Positions 9,697 through 17,403 of a stretch of 49,147 bases of DNA are shown here, piece by piece. Each line of letters starts with the position of its first letter. Within the stretch, counting starts at the first letter, position 1. This stretch comes from Cytophagales bacterium (GTDB taxonomy: Bacteria; Bacteroidota; Bacteroidia; Cytophagales; Thermoflexibacteraceae). The stretch is taken from positions 1-49,147 of the forward strand of contig JAAFJS010000011.1 in NCBI GenBank assembly GCA_013298985.1, written 5' to 3'. The position numbers and the translations under genes are program-made. The notes beneath the pieces were generated by a model. That model did not search any database. It was not told the origin of the DNA and worked only from the letters and a program-made list of their open reading frames with translations.

Positions 9697-10575
9697 TTAT
9701 ACTGCAAATTCTTTTAAAGCAAGCTCTATTTTTGCCTTCAAGGTTGCCGAAGCACTGTCCATAGGCGGTCTAACCGTTGCCTCGCAGATGCCCAATATTT
9801 CCATCACCATTTTAATACCTACGGGATTGCCTTCTACATACATCAAGTCATTCAGAGCCAAGAACTTAAATAATAAACGGCTTGCTTGTTCATACTCATT
9901 TTGTAAGGCAAAACCGACCATCTCACAAAATTCTTTGGGAAAAGCATTTGCCAACACAGAAATTACGCCCACCGCACCAAAACTTACAGAAGGCACAGTA
10001 AGAATATCATCACCCGAAAGCAGTAAAAAATGCTCAGGCTTGTCCTTGGCTATCTGCATACATTGCACCAAGTTGCCCGATGCTTCCTTGATTCCCAGTA
10101 TGTTAGGGTGTTTTGCCAACTCCAATGTTGTTTCTACGGAAATATTGGACGAAGTGCGTCCAGGCACATTGTAAAGCATGATAGGCACAGGCGAAGCATC
10201 AGCAATGGCAGTATAATGCTTTACAATCCCACTTTGTGAAGGCTTATTGTAATAAGGTGAAACAGATAAAATTGACCCAACTCCTTTAAAATCAATACTT
10301 TTGAGTTCTTCTAAGAGTTGCTTTGTGTTATTGCCTCCTAATCCGTACATGATAGGTACATTGCGGGGGTTATTTGCCTTGACAAATTGTAAAATCTCTG
10401 CTTTTTCTTGGGCAGTAGTGGTCGCAGCTTCCCCCGTAGTGCCATGCACCACCCAGTAATCTACTTGATTTTCAGTATGTTGTAATAATTTTAGTAGGCT
10501 TTTGTAGTCAATGGATTCATTGGCATCAAAGGGAGTAACCAAGGCTACGCCTACGCCTTTCCAATCTGTTTTCAT
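9697..10575 (-). CDS. dapA: 4-hydroxy-tetrahydrodipicolinate synthase
   Basis: DapA condenses pyruvate with aspartate semialdehyde in the diaminopimelate/lysine pathway in the cytoplasm. The 292-residue length is standard. The sequence starts WKGVGVALVTPFDANESIDY, carries the VVHGTTGEA loop, the MLYNVPGRTSSN motif with the catalytic Tyr, and Schiff-base Lys163 in ILGIKEASG. Its ATG overlaps by one base the stop codon of the upstream gene (TAATG arrangement at 10573-10577), which suggests translational coupling. It is likely expressed from a promoter upstream of that partner gene. Confidence 0.97.
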   Translation of the reverse strand: MKTDWKGVGVALVTPFDANESIDYKSLLKLLQHTENQVDYWVVHGTTGEAATTTAQEKAEILQFVKANNPRNVPIMYGLGGNNTKQLLEELKSIDFKGVGSILSVSPYYNKPSQSGIVKHYTAIADASPVPIMLYNVPGRTSSNISVETTLELAKHPNILGIKEASGNLVQCMQIAKDKPEHFLLLSGDDILTVPSVSFGAVGVISVLANAFPKEFCEMVGFALQNEYEQASRLLFKFLALNDLMYVEGNPVGIKMVMEILGICEATVRPPMDSASATLKAKIELALKEFAV

Positions 10576-11111
10576 TAGTTATAAATAATTGATTGTGTGT
10601 AATGTAGTGCTTGTTTTGTAAAAATATCAATGTCTTGTTCGGGTGGCAAATCAATCATCAGTTCATAAAAAGTAGCATTTTCTTTTTTATAAGCTCCCAC
10701 CCTGCACTTTGCCTTACTTTTTGCCAAAATATATTGAAAAATAATTTCATCATCTTTGCTTATACAGTACAGATAATCAAAGGGTTGCCCAATAAAAGTT
10801 TCTGTAATTTCCGAATTCAAATTGCCCCAAGTATCAATGTCTTTTTCCGTAATCACATAATGTTGGAAGTTAAAAGTTACTGTATTTTCAGGCTTGGGGA
10901 GGTATGCCAAAACGGTTACTTTTTTTCCGTCTTTGGTCAGTTGCTGAATAAAATGCTGCACTGCGAGTCCCATAGCGTCTTGCTCAGTTTTGAGTAAAAT
11001 GCCAATGGTACTTGCTTCGTCATAGTTTGGGGTAGGGCGTTTGATGGCTTTTTGCGCTTTCAAAGCCTGCTTTACTTTCCACGTGAGGAAAAACTTTTTG
11101 ATTTGATTCAT
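10575..11111 (-). CDS. Conserved hypothetical protein upstream of dapA (DUF6913-like)
   Basis: A 178-residue soluble protein without signal peptide or membrane helix. It starts with a basic region (KKFFLTWKVKQALKAQKAIKR) and continues with a mixed alpha/beta pattern: a stretch TIGILLKTEQDAMGLAVQHF, then VTVLAYLPKPENTVTF. This fold pattern fits what I recall as DUF6913, a Bacteroidota family found near dapA, but I cannot confirm the family by search. It shares a one-base stop/start overlap with dapA, so both are probably made from one mRNA. No catalytic motif is evident. Confidence 0.7.
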   Translation of the reverse strand: MNQIKKFFLTWKVKQALKAQKAIKRPTPNYDEASTIGILLKTEQDAMGLAVQHFIQQLTKDGKKVTVLAYLPKPENTVTFNFQHYVITEKDIDTWGNLNSEITETFIGQPFDYLYCISKDDEIIFQYILAKSKAKCRVGAYKKENATFYELMIDLPPEQDIDIFTKQALHYTQSIIYN

Positions 11112-11139
11112 TCACTTCATACATTAAATTTAAGCACCG

Positions 11140-11147
11140 CAAATTTA
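11140..11147 (-). promoter_or_regulatory. Possible -7 box (TAAATTTG) for the dapA pair
   Basis: Read on the minus strand this is TAAATTTG, matching TAnnTTTG, 28 bases upstream of the first gene of the pair. A TTTTTG word lies upstream but only 11 bases away, so the -33 element is uncertain. Confidence 0.4.
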
Positions 11148-11347
11148 AGGATTTTTGTCAAAAACTTTCTTTAAAAGGTTTTTAGTAGTTATAAATTATT
11201 AGTTATAAATTATGAATGTATATAAAAAATTGATATTCAGTATTTTATATACATTTTGACTTTTTTAATAAACTAATTTTTGCCTAAGCACTTAAAATGA
11301 CTTAATTTACGCTGTTTTAGAAGCTAATATCAAAAACTTTATTCCAA

Positions 11348-11599
11348 ATGTACGATATTACCTTGTGTGATGGTGGAGATTGTCCCCTCAAAAATGCTTG
11401 TTTTCGATACACCGCAGCGATATTGGGGAGGCAAGATTTCTTTGGCAGTCCGCCTTTTGTGGGCATGGATTGTGAGCATTTTTTGGACAATAAACCGCAA
11501 ATAAGTGCGCGTGCTTACCAAATTTGGCTGGAAAGCGGAAAGCCAGCACAAGAACATCTCTCGCACTGGCTCCAAGCAGAAAATGAAGTAAGAAAATAA
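11348..11599 (+). CDS. Small cysteine-containing conserved hypothetical protein
   Basis: An 83-residue protein that opens MYDITLCDGGDCPLKNACFR, with Cys at positions 7, 12, 18 and 42 (the last in GMDCEHF). The pattern C-x4-C-x5-C plus a distant Cys could bind a metal ion, but no known metalloprotein family is recognised. The C-terminal half is helical and ends in a charged tail. I believe similar short proteins occur in other Cytophagales, but this is memory, not a search. No signal peptide is present. The gene stands alone between two minus-strand genes and ends 13 bases before the convergent lipoprotein gene. Confidence 0.7.
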   Translation: MYDITLCDGGDCPLKNACFRYTAAILGRQDFFGSPPFVGMDCEHFLDNKPQISARAYQIWLESGKPAQEHLSHWLQAENEVRK

Positions 11600-11612
11600 G
11601 TCGCTTTATTCC

Positions 11613-12146
11613 TTATCTTTTTCCATAAATCCATCGCTCCCCATTGACCGTTAGTGCAAAAATGAGGTTATTAATGGGTGTTTTAGGACTTTTGGTGTCT
11701 TTGGCATCAAATGCCTCGAACACGCCTTGTATTCTTTCTGTTTCTAAGCCAGGATAGATAATGCCTTGATAAGTAGCATTACTGATGGTTTGTGAAGGAA
11801 TACTTAGCTTAACTGCATTAGAAGCCGCTTTTGGCTCTATGAGTGTTACGCGATAAGTTACAGTTACAGGTCGGTTATTTTGTCTGAATGTTTCTTCGAA
11901 CAACACCTCGTTGGGCGTGGCAGATTTCTTGACGACAATGCTCGTGTTGCGCGACTTAAACAGCCTATCATCTGCCGTTCCGTTGTCGAATACCTTGAAA
12001 AGCCTGAAAGAATCTACTTTGGTCATAATATCAATATAATCTGGCGGAGGGATTTCGACGATATTGGTTTTTGTGCAAGCACTGTTAAGCACCAAAGAGC
12101 CAATCGCAAAGAGGCTTATCAATACAGAAAATATGTTTTTTTTCAT
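11613..12146 (-). CDS. Hypothetical lipoprotein
   Basis: A 177-residue protein with a lipoprotein signal peptide: MKKNIFSVLISLFAIGSLVL followed by the lipobox NSAC, with the modified Cys near residue 24. The mature part starts TKTNIVEIPPPDYIDI and is beta-rich, with little else recognisable. It would be anchored in the inner or outer membrane. There are no obvious enzymatic motifs. It is convergent with the small Cys protein and divergent from nuoB. Proteins of this shape are common and family-specific in Bacteroidota. Function is unknown. Confidence 0.8.
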   Translation of the reverse strand: MKKNIFSVLISLFAIGSLVLNSACTKTNIVEIPPPDYIDIMTKVDSFRLFKVFDNGTADDRLFKSRNTSIVVKKSATPNEVLFEETFRQNNRPVTVTYRVTLIEPKAASNAVKLSIPSQTISNATYQGIIYPGLETERIQGVFEAFDAKDTKSPKTPINNLIFALTVNGERWIYGKR

Positions 12147-12305
12147 TTTTTTAAAGCTATTTTTTATTTTGTTAGTACAAAATTAATAAAAATATGGAAG
12201 TCATTTTACTTTTAACCAAATAAATAAATGGGAATAGGTAAAAAATGCTAAATTTGCCTTTGTAATATTGACGAATAAAATAAAGGATTGGTTGCAATCG
12301 CGAAA

Positions 12306-12836
12306 ATGAATTTTGCAGAAAAAATAAAAACAGGAGATGGAGGCATTATCATCACCAAATTGGACGATTTGCTCACTTGGGCGCGCCTGTCTTCGCTGTG
12401 GCCTATGGGCTTTGGATTGGCTTGTTGCGCCATTGAGATGATGAGTGCCTACACTTCAAACTACGATTTGGACAGGATTGGCGTATTTCCGCGTGCCTCG
12501 CCGCGACAGTCTGATGTGATGATAGTAGCAGGAACAGTAACCTTTAAGATGGCTGACCGCCTTCGCCGTTTGTACGAGCAAATGTCTGAGCCTCGCTACG
12601 TTATCTCGATGGGTAGCTGCTCAAACTGCGGTGGACCTTACTGGGAGCATGGCTATCACGTAGTCAAGGGCGTGGACAGGATTGTCCCCGTAGATGTATA
12701 TGTACAGGGCTGTCCGCCGCGACCAGAGGCTCTGATTGGTGGCTTTTTAAAACTCCAAGAAAAAATGAGGCAAAAAGAAAACAAAGCACCCGTTTTGATA
12801 GAAAAATTGCTAACGCAAATGGAAAATAAAGGATAG
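12306..12836 (+). CDS. nuoB: NADH-quinone oxidoreductase subunit B
   Basis: NuoB is the complex I subunit that holds iron-sulfur cluster N2, the last electron carrier before quinone. The protein is 176 residues from ATG 12306. A TTG at 12288 in frame would add six residues and is disfavoured. All four N2 ligands are present: C40 and C41 ([10 protein letters not shown]), C105 (MGSCSNCGG) and C136 (VQGCPPRPE). This matches the E. coli pattern. The flanking genes are a lipoprotein and a NifU-type protein. No nuoA, nuoC or nuoD is adjacent, although nuo genes usually form one long operon. The adjacent NifU-type gene may help insert its cluster. Confidence 0.94.
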   Translation: MNFAEKIKTGDGGIIITKLDDLLTWARLSSLWPMGFGLACCAIEMMSAYTSNYDLDRIGVFPRASPRQSDVMIVAGTVTFKMADRLRRLYEQMSEPRYVISMGSCSNCGGPYWEHGYHVVKGVDRIVPVDVYVQGCPPRPEALIGGFLKLQEKMRQKENKAPVLIEKLLTQMENKG

Positions 12837-12928
12837 GTGATGAACTCAAAAATGATTTTGATTGTAACATTTGTATAGTACACAAGATTTTTAGGTAGTG
12901 CTTTCAAATGTATGATACTTAAAACTTC

Positions 12929-12999
12929 ACCTCCCCCTAACCCCCTCAGAGAGGGGGAAACAGTATTATGTCCCCCTTTGGAGGGGGTTGGGGGGAGGT
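12929..12999. repeat. GC-rich nested palindrome (CCCCCT/AGGGGG repeat family), copy 1
   Basis: ACCTCCCCCTAACCCCCTC (12929-12947) pairs with GAGGGGGTTGGGGGGAGGT (12981-12999) with one mismatch. An inner pair CTCAGAGAGGGGG and TCCCCCTTTGGAGGGGG adds further hairpins. It stands out strongly from the AT-rich gap between nuoB and the NifU-type gene. A half copy occurs inside the transglutaminase-like gene at 31231-31259 with 26 of 29 bases identical. The 270-base gap holds nothing else that is clear. Confidence 0.75.
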
Positions 13000-13106
13000 T
13001 ATCATACGTTATCATACAATCAGAATCACCACCGATTTTGAAAGTAAGAAAATACTACTTCAAAATTATTTTTATAGCCTTATGTATTGTTACTTGATTT
13101 TAAAAA

Positions 13107-13355
13107 ATGATGAAAATAGATTTAATACAAAAAGTAGAAACTGCCCTCGACCATATCAGACCCTATCTGGAAGCAGATGGCGGCAATGTGAAGCTCTTAG
13201 ACATCACCGACGAGATGGTGGTGCAGTTGGAACTGCTGGGCGCGTGTGGCTCCTGCCCTATGTCCATGATGACCTTAAAGGCAGGCGTGGAGCAAACTAT
13301 CAAGCACGAAGTCCCTGAAATTAAGGGAATTACAGCAATAAATGCACTACATTAA
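13107..13355 (+). CDS. NifU C-terminal-domain protein (Nfu-type iron-sulfur scaffold)
   Basis: An 82-residue single-domain protein of the Nfu type. It holds the HIRPYLEADGGNVKLLDI start motif and the cluster-binding CxxC at C47 and C50 (GACGSCPMSMMTLKAGVE). These proteins carry a 4Fe-4S cluster between two monomers and hand it to target enzymes. The length fits a stand-alone domain without the A-type N-terminus of NfuA. It lies 270 bases after nuoB on the same strand and 35 bases before the sorbosone dehydrogenase-like gene. Complex I maturation is a plausible but unproven use. Confidence 0.92.
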   Translation: MMKIDLIQKVETALDHIRPYLEADGGNVKLLDITDEMVVQLELLGACGSCPMSMMTLKAGVEQTIKHEVPEIKGITAINALH

Positions 13356-13390
13356 AAGTAAAAATCACCAATCTCAAACGCATATTTGGT

Positions 13391-14536
13391 ATGAAAATCT
13401 CATTTATTTTTCCTATTTTCCTGATGCTTGCGTGCAGTAGCGGCAAAGATACTGGAAATCAAGTCCAGAAATCACAACTACCAGGCAATGAACTCGTTAA
13501 AAAATATCCTTTGGACAAAATCAAATTGCCCGCAGGTTTCAATATAGCCATCTATGCCGAAGTAAATAATGCGCGTTCTATGGCACTTAGCCCCAGTGGG
13601 ACGCTGTTTGTGGGCAATCGTTCGGGCGACAAGGTGTATGCTGTCGTAGATAAAAATGCTGATTTTAAGGCAGATGAAGTCCACGTGATTGCCTCAGATT
13701 TGAATATGCCTTGTGGCGTTGCTTTCCGCGAGGGAAGTCTGTACGTGGCAGAGGTAAACCGAATTTTGAGGTTTGACAATATAGAGCAAAACCTGAAAAC
13801 ACCGCCTAAACCTGTGGTAATCAATGACAAACTCCCTACGGACAAACATCATGGCTGGAAATTTATCTCCTTTGGCGCAGACGGCAAACTCTACGTACCC
13901 GTAGGCGCGCCCTGCAATATTTGTGAAAAAGAAAATCCTATTTATTCCTCCATTGCGCGCATGAACCCAGACGGTTCGGACTTGGAAGTTTTCGCACATG
14001 GCGTTCGCAATAGCGTGGGCTTTGATTTTCACCCCGAAACCAAAGAATTGTGGTTCACAGACAATGGCAGAGATATGCTCGGTGATGACTTGCCCTCTGA
14101 CGAACTCAACCGCGCACCCAAAGCAGGCTTGCACTTTGGCTATCCGTACTGCCACCAAGGAGATTCTCCTGACCCCGAATATGGCAGCAAACGTAGCTGT
14201 GCCGAATTTGAGAAACCTGCCCAAAAACTTGGCGCGCACGTAGCCTCGCTGGGTATGCGCTTCTACACTGGCAATCAATTCCCTGCAAGCTATAAAAACA
14301 ACATTTTCATAGCCTTGCATGGCTCATGGAATCGTTCGGCAAAATCAGGCTACAAAATAGCACTCGCTAATGTCGAAAACAATAAAGTGGTGAGCTATAC
14401 CACTTTTGCCGAAGGCTGGCTTCAAAACCAAGACAACTGGGGCAGACCTGTGGACGTACAGCAAATGGCGGACGGTTCTTTGCTCGTTTCTGATGACCAA
14501 GCCAATGTGATTTATAGAATTAGTTATGGGAAGTAA
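13391..14536 (+). CDS. PQQ-dependent glucose/sorbosone dehydrogenase-like lipoprotein
   Basis: A 381-residue exported protein. MKISFIFPIFLMLACSSGKD gives a lipoprotein signal with lipobox LMLAC. The rest fits the six-bladed GSDH beta-propeller: LPAGFNIAIYAEVNNARSMA near the start, then HHGWKFISFGADGKLYVPVG, FAHGVRNSVGFDFHP and ELWFTDNGRDMLGDD. The family oxidises sugars or aldehydes with PQQ and Ca, but many members have no tested substrate. Extra Cys residues (CNICEKEN; PYCHQG; RSCAEF) may form disulfides or bind metal. It would be tethered in the periplasm. No PQQ biosynthesis gene is visible here. Confidence 0.88.
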   Translation: MKISFIFPIFLMLACSSGKDTGNQVQKSQLPGNELVKKYPLDKIKLPAGFNIAIYAEVNNARSMALSPSGTLFVGNRSGDKVYAVVDKNADFKADEVHVIASDLNMPCGVAFREGSLYVAEVNRILRFDNIEQNLKTPPKPVVINDKLPTDKHHGWKFISFGADGKLYVPVGAPCNICEKENPIYSSIARMNPDGSDLEVFAHGVRNSVGFDFHPETKELWFTDNGRDMLGDDLPSDELNRAPKAGLHFGYPYCHQGDSPDPEYGSKRSCAEFEKPAQKLGAHVASLGMRFYTGNQFPASYKNNIFIALHGSWNRSAKSGYKIALANVENNKVVSYTTFAEGWLQNQDNWGRPVDVQQMADGSLLVSDDQANVIYRISYGK

Positions 14537-14612
14537 TTTTTGGGTAGTGATGAATTATGCGCTAATGTAATTTGTTTATAATCAATGCTTTAAATTAATT
14601 TATAACTCATCA

Positions 14613-15725
14613 CTACTTAATACACTGCAAATACTTCTGAATCACAATACTATGGTCAAATTTGGAAATGGCGAGCAAACGACTTTCCCTGCCCATTGCC
14701 AAGCGTTTCTGCGGGGAAAGTGTAAGCATTTGCCGCATTTTCTCTGCCAAATCTTCTCCACTTTTCACCGCACACAAAAAACCATTCACGCAGTCCATAA
14801 CTGTTTCCTTGCAGCCAGCTACATTGGTGGCTATCAAGGGTTTACCCATGCTTGCTGCCTCCAGCAGTGTGCGCGGCGTACCTTCGCGATAGGAGGGAAG
14901 CACCACACAATCAGCATTTTGGATAAAAGGGCGAATGTCGTGTGTTGTTCCCAAATAATCGACCAAACCTTCACCTATCCAGCCTTCCAGCATTTCCTGC
15001 GTAACGCCCAAGCCTTTATCCGTTTCTATCTTGCCAAGTAGCTGAAAAACAGGAGTTTGTTGGTGATTTTTTGTTTTTAAGCATCTAATTGCCTCTATAT
15101 ATTCTAAAATTCCCTTGTCGTAGAGCAAGCGCGCAATGAGCAGAAAAGTGAACGTTTTTTTCGGATTTTCGTCAAATTTGGTTTCTTGTGGTTTAAATTT
15201 TTCAGTATCAATGCCTGAGCCTGGGAGCAAATCAGTAATTTTTTTTGCAATCAAGTTTTTGCTTAAAAACAAATCCAAATCGTCTTGATTTTGGAAAAAT
15301 ACCTTGCGAGGGAAGCGAAAAGCAACGCGATAAAGCAAGTGAGCAATGCGGGAAGTCAAGTTGGGGCGCAGAAAAACTGTTCCTAAACCTGTAACATTAT
15401 TGATAGATGGCAAATGAAGCAGGCGCGCCGCCAGCGTGCCATAAATATTAGGTTTAATCGTAAAATGCAAGGCAATGTCCAACGTTGCTTTCCTATAAAT
15501 CTGATACAATTCCCAAGTCAAAAGCAAGTCTTTCAGGGGGTTAGCTCCCTTTCTTTCCATTTCTACGGCATAAAATTCACAATTTTTTTCGCGCAACTCC
15601 CTCACAAACCCATCATCAGGCGCAATAGCCACTACCTGATGACCCGCCTCCAAAAAAGCCTCTACCAGCCCCAGCCGAAAGTTGTAAATATTCCATGATG
15701 AATTGACAATCAGACCAATACGCAT
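14613..15725 (-). CDS. Glycosyltransferase family 4 (GT-B fold)
   Basis: A 370-residue cytoplasmic or membrane-associated sugar transferase. The N-terminal acceptor domain starts MRIGLIVNSSWNIYNFRLGL, and the INNVTGLGTVF motif is typical of the PglA/WcaL-like branch that works on lipid-linked sugars. The C-terminal donor domain has LIARLLYDKGILEYIEA and the GT4 motif SYREGTPRTLLEAASMGKP, with the conserved Glu residues that bind the nucleotide-sugar. It probably acts in O-antigen, capsule or glycan assembly. It is an isolated gene; no polysaccharide cluster surrounds it, so donor and acceptor are unknown. Confidence 0.92.
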   Translation of the reverse strand: MRIGLIVNSSWNIYNFRLGLVEAFLEAGHQVVAIAPDDGFVRELREKNCEFYAVEMERKGANPLKDLLLTWELYQIYRKATLDIALHFTIKPNIYGTLAARLLHLPSINNVTGLGTVFLRPNLTSRIAHLLYRVAFRFPRKVFFQNQDDLDLFLSKNLIAKKITDLLPGSGIDTEKFKPQETKFDENPKKTFTFLLIARLLYDKGILEYIEAIRCLKTKNHQQTPVFQLLGKIETDKGLGVTQEMLEGWIGEGLVDYLGTTHDIRPFIQNADCVVLPSYREGTPRTLLEAASMGKPLIATNVAGCKETVMDCVNGFLCAVKSGEDLAEKMRQMLTLSPQKRLAMGRESRLLAISKFDHSIVIQKYLQCIK

Positions 15726-15771
15726 AAAAGGGAAGTAGAAAAGTTGAAATTTTTGCCATTTAGATTCAAAA

Positions 15772-15805
15772 CAAAAGTACAGGAAAAGTCTATAAAATTT
15801 GGCAA
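15772..15805 (-). promoter_or_regulatory. Candidate promoter of the glycosyltransferase gene
   Basis: On the minus strand, TTG (15805-15803) is followed after 23 bases by TACTTTTG (15779-15772), which fits the Bacteroidota TTTG / TAnnTTTG pattern. It lies 47 bases upstream of the ATG. Confidence 0.5.
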
Positions 15806-15845
15806 CAAGGTCAAGTTTTTGAAATTTTGAAAAAATATATTAAAT

Positions 15846-15975
15846 AAATGTTTAAACTTTAAATGTTTAGACATAAATTTGTATCGTTAAATTCACACAT
15901 ATAAAATAAATATGCCTTTGTAAACTTTTCTAAGATTACAAGGGCTTTATTTTAAACTTTTAAATGTTATAACAT
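15846..15975. promoter_or_regulatory. Repeated AAATGTTTA words and a palindrome upstream of the marR gene
   Basis: Part of a 456-base gap (15726-16181). AAATGTTTA occurs at 15846-15854 and 15861-15869, and a perfect 12-base palindrome ATGTTATAACAT lies at 15964-15975. TAAATTTG and TATGCCTTTG words in between could be promoter elements. MarR proteins bind palindromes of about this size and often repress their own gene, so these are candidate operators. The rest of the gap holds the GGCAAC repeat at 16036-16114. Confidence 0.35.
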
Positions 15976-16035
15976 ATATTGTTTAACCTTTAAAATGTAA
16001 AATCACGAGCAAGGTAGTCCTGTTTTTGCAAATCT

Positions 16036-16114
16036 GGCAACGGCTAACAGCTCAAAGTAGAACGCTTGCTGACAGTTAGGTACATCTGTTGGCAAAGTTT
16101 TCAACTGTTGCCAA
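16036..16114. repeat. GGCAAC-family palindromic repeat, copy B
   Basis: GGCAACGGCT (16036-16045) and GCTTGCTGACAGTT (16064-16077) match the core words of copies A (9617) and C (37375). An extra hairpin follows: TTGGCAA (16089-16095) pairs exactly with TTGCCAA (16108-16114) around a 12-base loop. It lies 68 bases before the marR start. Confidence 0.45.
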
Positions 16115-16181
16115 AGATATGTTTTCAGCAGGAACTAATTTTTACATTTATTGTTGTAACGTTTGATGTTTACCAAAAGCA

Positions 16182-16655
16182 ATGATAGAAATGAAAATAG
16201 ATGATGCCATTCAAAGTAAGTTCCGTAGTGAAAAGCACAGGGTAGCAGTGAATCTTATCTATACGACCAACTGGTATATGGGTCAGATAGAAACGATTTT
16301 TAAGGCGCAAGACATTACACACCAGCAGTTTAACATTCTGCGGATTATTCGCGGCGCACACCCCAAGCCCGTTACGGTCAAGTATATTCGCGAACGTATG
16401 CTCGACAAAATGTCTGACGTTTCGCGCATTGTAGAAAAATTGCGCGAGAAAGGCTGCCTCGAAAGGAAGGAATGTGCTGATGATAGGCGCAATGTAGATA
16501 TTACGATTACTGAAAAAGGCTTAGAAAATTTGCAAGTGTTAGATAAACTCATAGAGCCTTTGGAGGCACTTTTTGATATTTTTTCGCCTTTGGAATTAAC
16601 TATGTTTAACGAATTATTGGACAAATTTCGTGGTCAAGAAGAAAATTTAGCGTAG
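16182..16655 (+). CDS. MarR-family transcriptional regulator
   Basis: A 157-residue winged-helix regulator. The core includes ITHQQFNILRIIRG, the recognition-helix region MLDKMSDVSRIVEKLREKG, and the wing LERKECADDRRNVDITITEKG. This is the standard MarR layout with dimerising helices at both ends. MarR proteins are dimeric DNA-binding repressors that often sense small ligands or oxidants, and no sensing Cys is obvious beyond C144-type positions in the wing region. It lies 49 bases upstream of the ABC ATPase gene on the same strand, so it may regulate the ATPase and DUF5916 genes. The ligand is unknown. Confidence 0.93.
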   Translation: MIEMKIDDAIQSKFRSEKHRVAVNLIYTTNWYMGQIETIFKAQDITHQQFNILRIIRGAHPKPVTVKYIRERMLDKMSDVSRIVEKLREKGCLERKECADDRRNVDITITEKGLENLQVLDKLIEPLEALFDIFSPLELTMFNELLDKFRGQEENLA

Positions 16656-16704
16656 TTTTGCCTTTCTTTCCATCAAGTGAAATCTCAGCGATAAATGGTT
16701 TTTT

Positions 16705-17385
16705 ATGAGCAGTATCTTAGCGGTCAATGATTTAAGTAAAATATACAAAAGTGGCGACCACACGCTTACAGTGCTTGACAAAGTAAATTTTGCTATCGAG
16801 AAAGGCACTACGCTGTCAATCGTAGGCTCGTCGGGTAGCGGAAAAACGACTTTGCTGGGCTTATGTGCGGGGCTGGACAGGGCTACTGCAGGCTCAGTTG
16901 CCCTGAATGGCATCACATTGGACACACTTAGCGAGGACAAACGCGCCGCAGTCCGCAATCAATATGTGGGCTTTATTTTTCAAAATTTTCAGCTATTGCC
17001 CACCCTGACCGCCTTAGAAAATGTGATGGTGCCGCTGGAGCTGCGAGGAGAAAAAAACACCAAAAAATCTGCGATGGAACTGCTTTCCAAGGTCGGCTTG
17101 GCAGAACGGTACGACCATTATCCCACACAACTCTCTGGTGGTGAGCAACAAAGGGTCTGTATCGCACGAGCCTTTTCCAACAAACCACTCATTTTATTTG
17201 CCGACGAACCTACTGGAAATCTGGACAATGAAACCAGTGAAAAAGTCCAACAATTACTTTTCGAACTCAACAAAGAAGCAGGAACAACCTTAGTTTTAGT
17301 AACACACGACTTAGAATTGGCTAAGAAAACGCAAAGAATCATTCGCCTCAAAGGTGGGGTGGTGATTGCTGACCAAAGCCAATAA
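16705..17385 (+). CDS. ABC transporter ATP-binding protein (LolD/YbbA/MacB type)
   Basis: A 226-residue ATPase subunit. Walker A is GSSGSGKTT at residues 41-49. The Q-loop follows in FIFQNFQLLPTLTALENVMVP, the signature is LSGGEQQR from 143, Walker B is LILFADEPTGNLD with D167 and E168, and the switch His is in VTHD. The FQLLPTLTALENV motif places it in the group that serves lipoprotein release (LolCDE), the MacB pump and YbbA/YbbP. It must work with a permease, but none is encoded next to it. The next gene on the strand, 18 bases on, encodes a DUF5916 outer-membrane protein. Confidence 0.93.
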   Translation: MSSILAVNDLSKIYKSGDHTLTVLDKVNFAIEKGTTLSIVGSSGSGKTTLLGLCAGLDRATAGSVALNGITLDTLSEDKRAAVRNQYVGFIFQNFQLLPTLTALENVMVPLELRGEKNTKKSAMELLSKVGLAERYDHYPTQLSGGEQQRVCIARAFSNKPLILFADEPTGNLDNETSEKVQQLLFELNKEAGTTLVLVTHDLELAKKTQRIIRLKGGVVIADQSQ

Positions 17386-17403
17386 TCACACAATTTTTTT
17401 TTT

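Noticed and set aside
12968-13318. A 116-codon plus-strand frame over the GC-rich repeat and the NifU-type gene
   Set aside because: It runs through the repeat and overlaps the clear NifU-type frame. The NifU-type start at 13107 explains the region.
13694-14320. A 208-codon antisense frame in the sorbosone dehydrogenase-like gene
   Set aside because: It is a shadow of the strong GSDH frame. Its composition is Cys- and Arg-rich without any recognisable domain.
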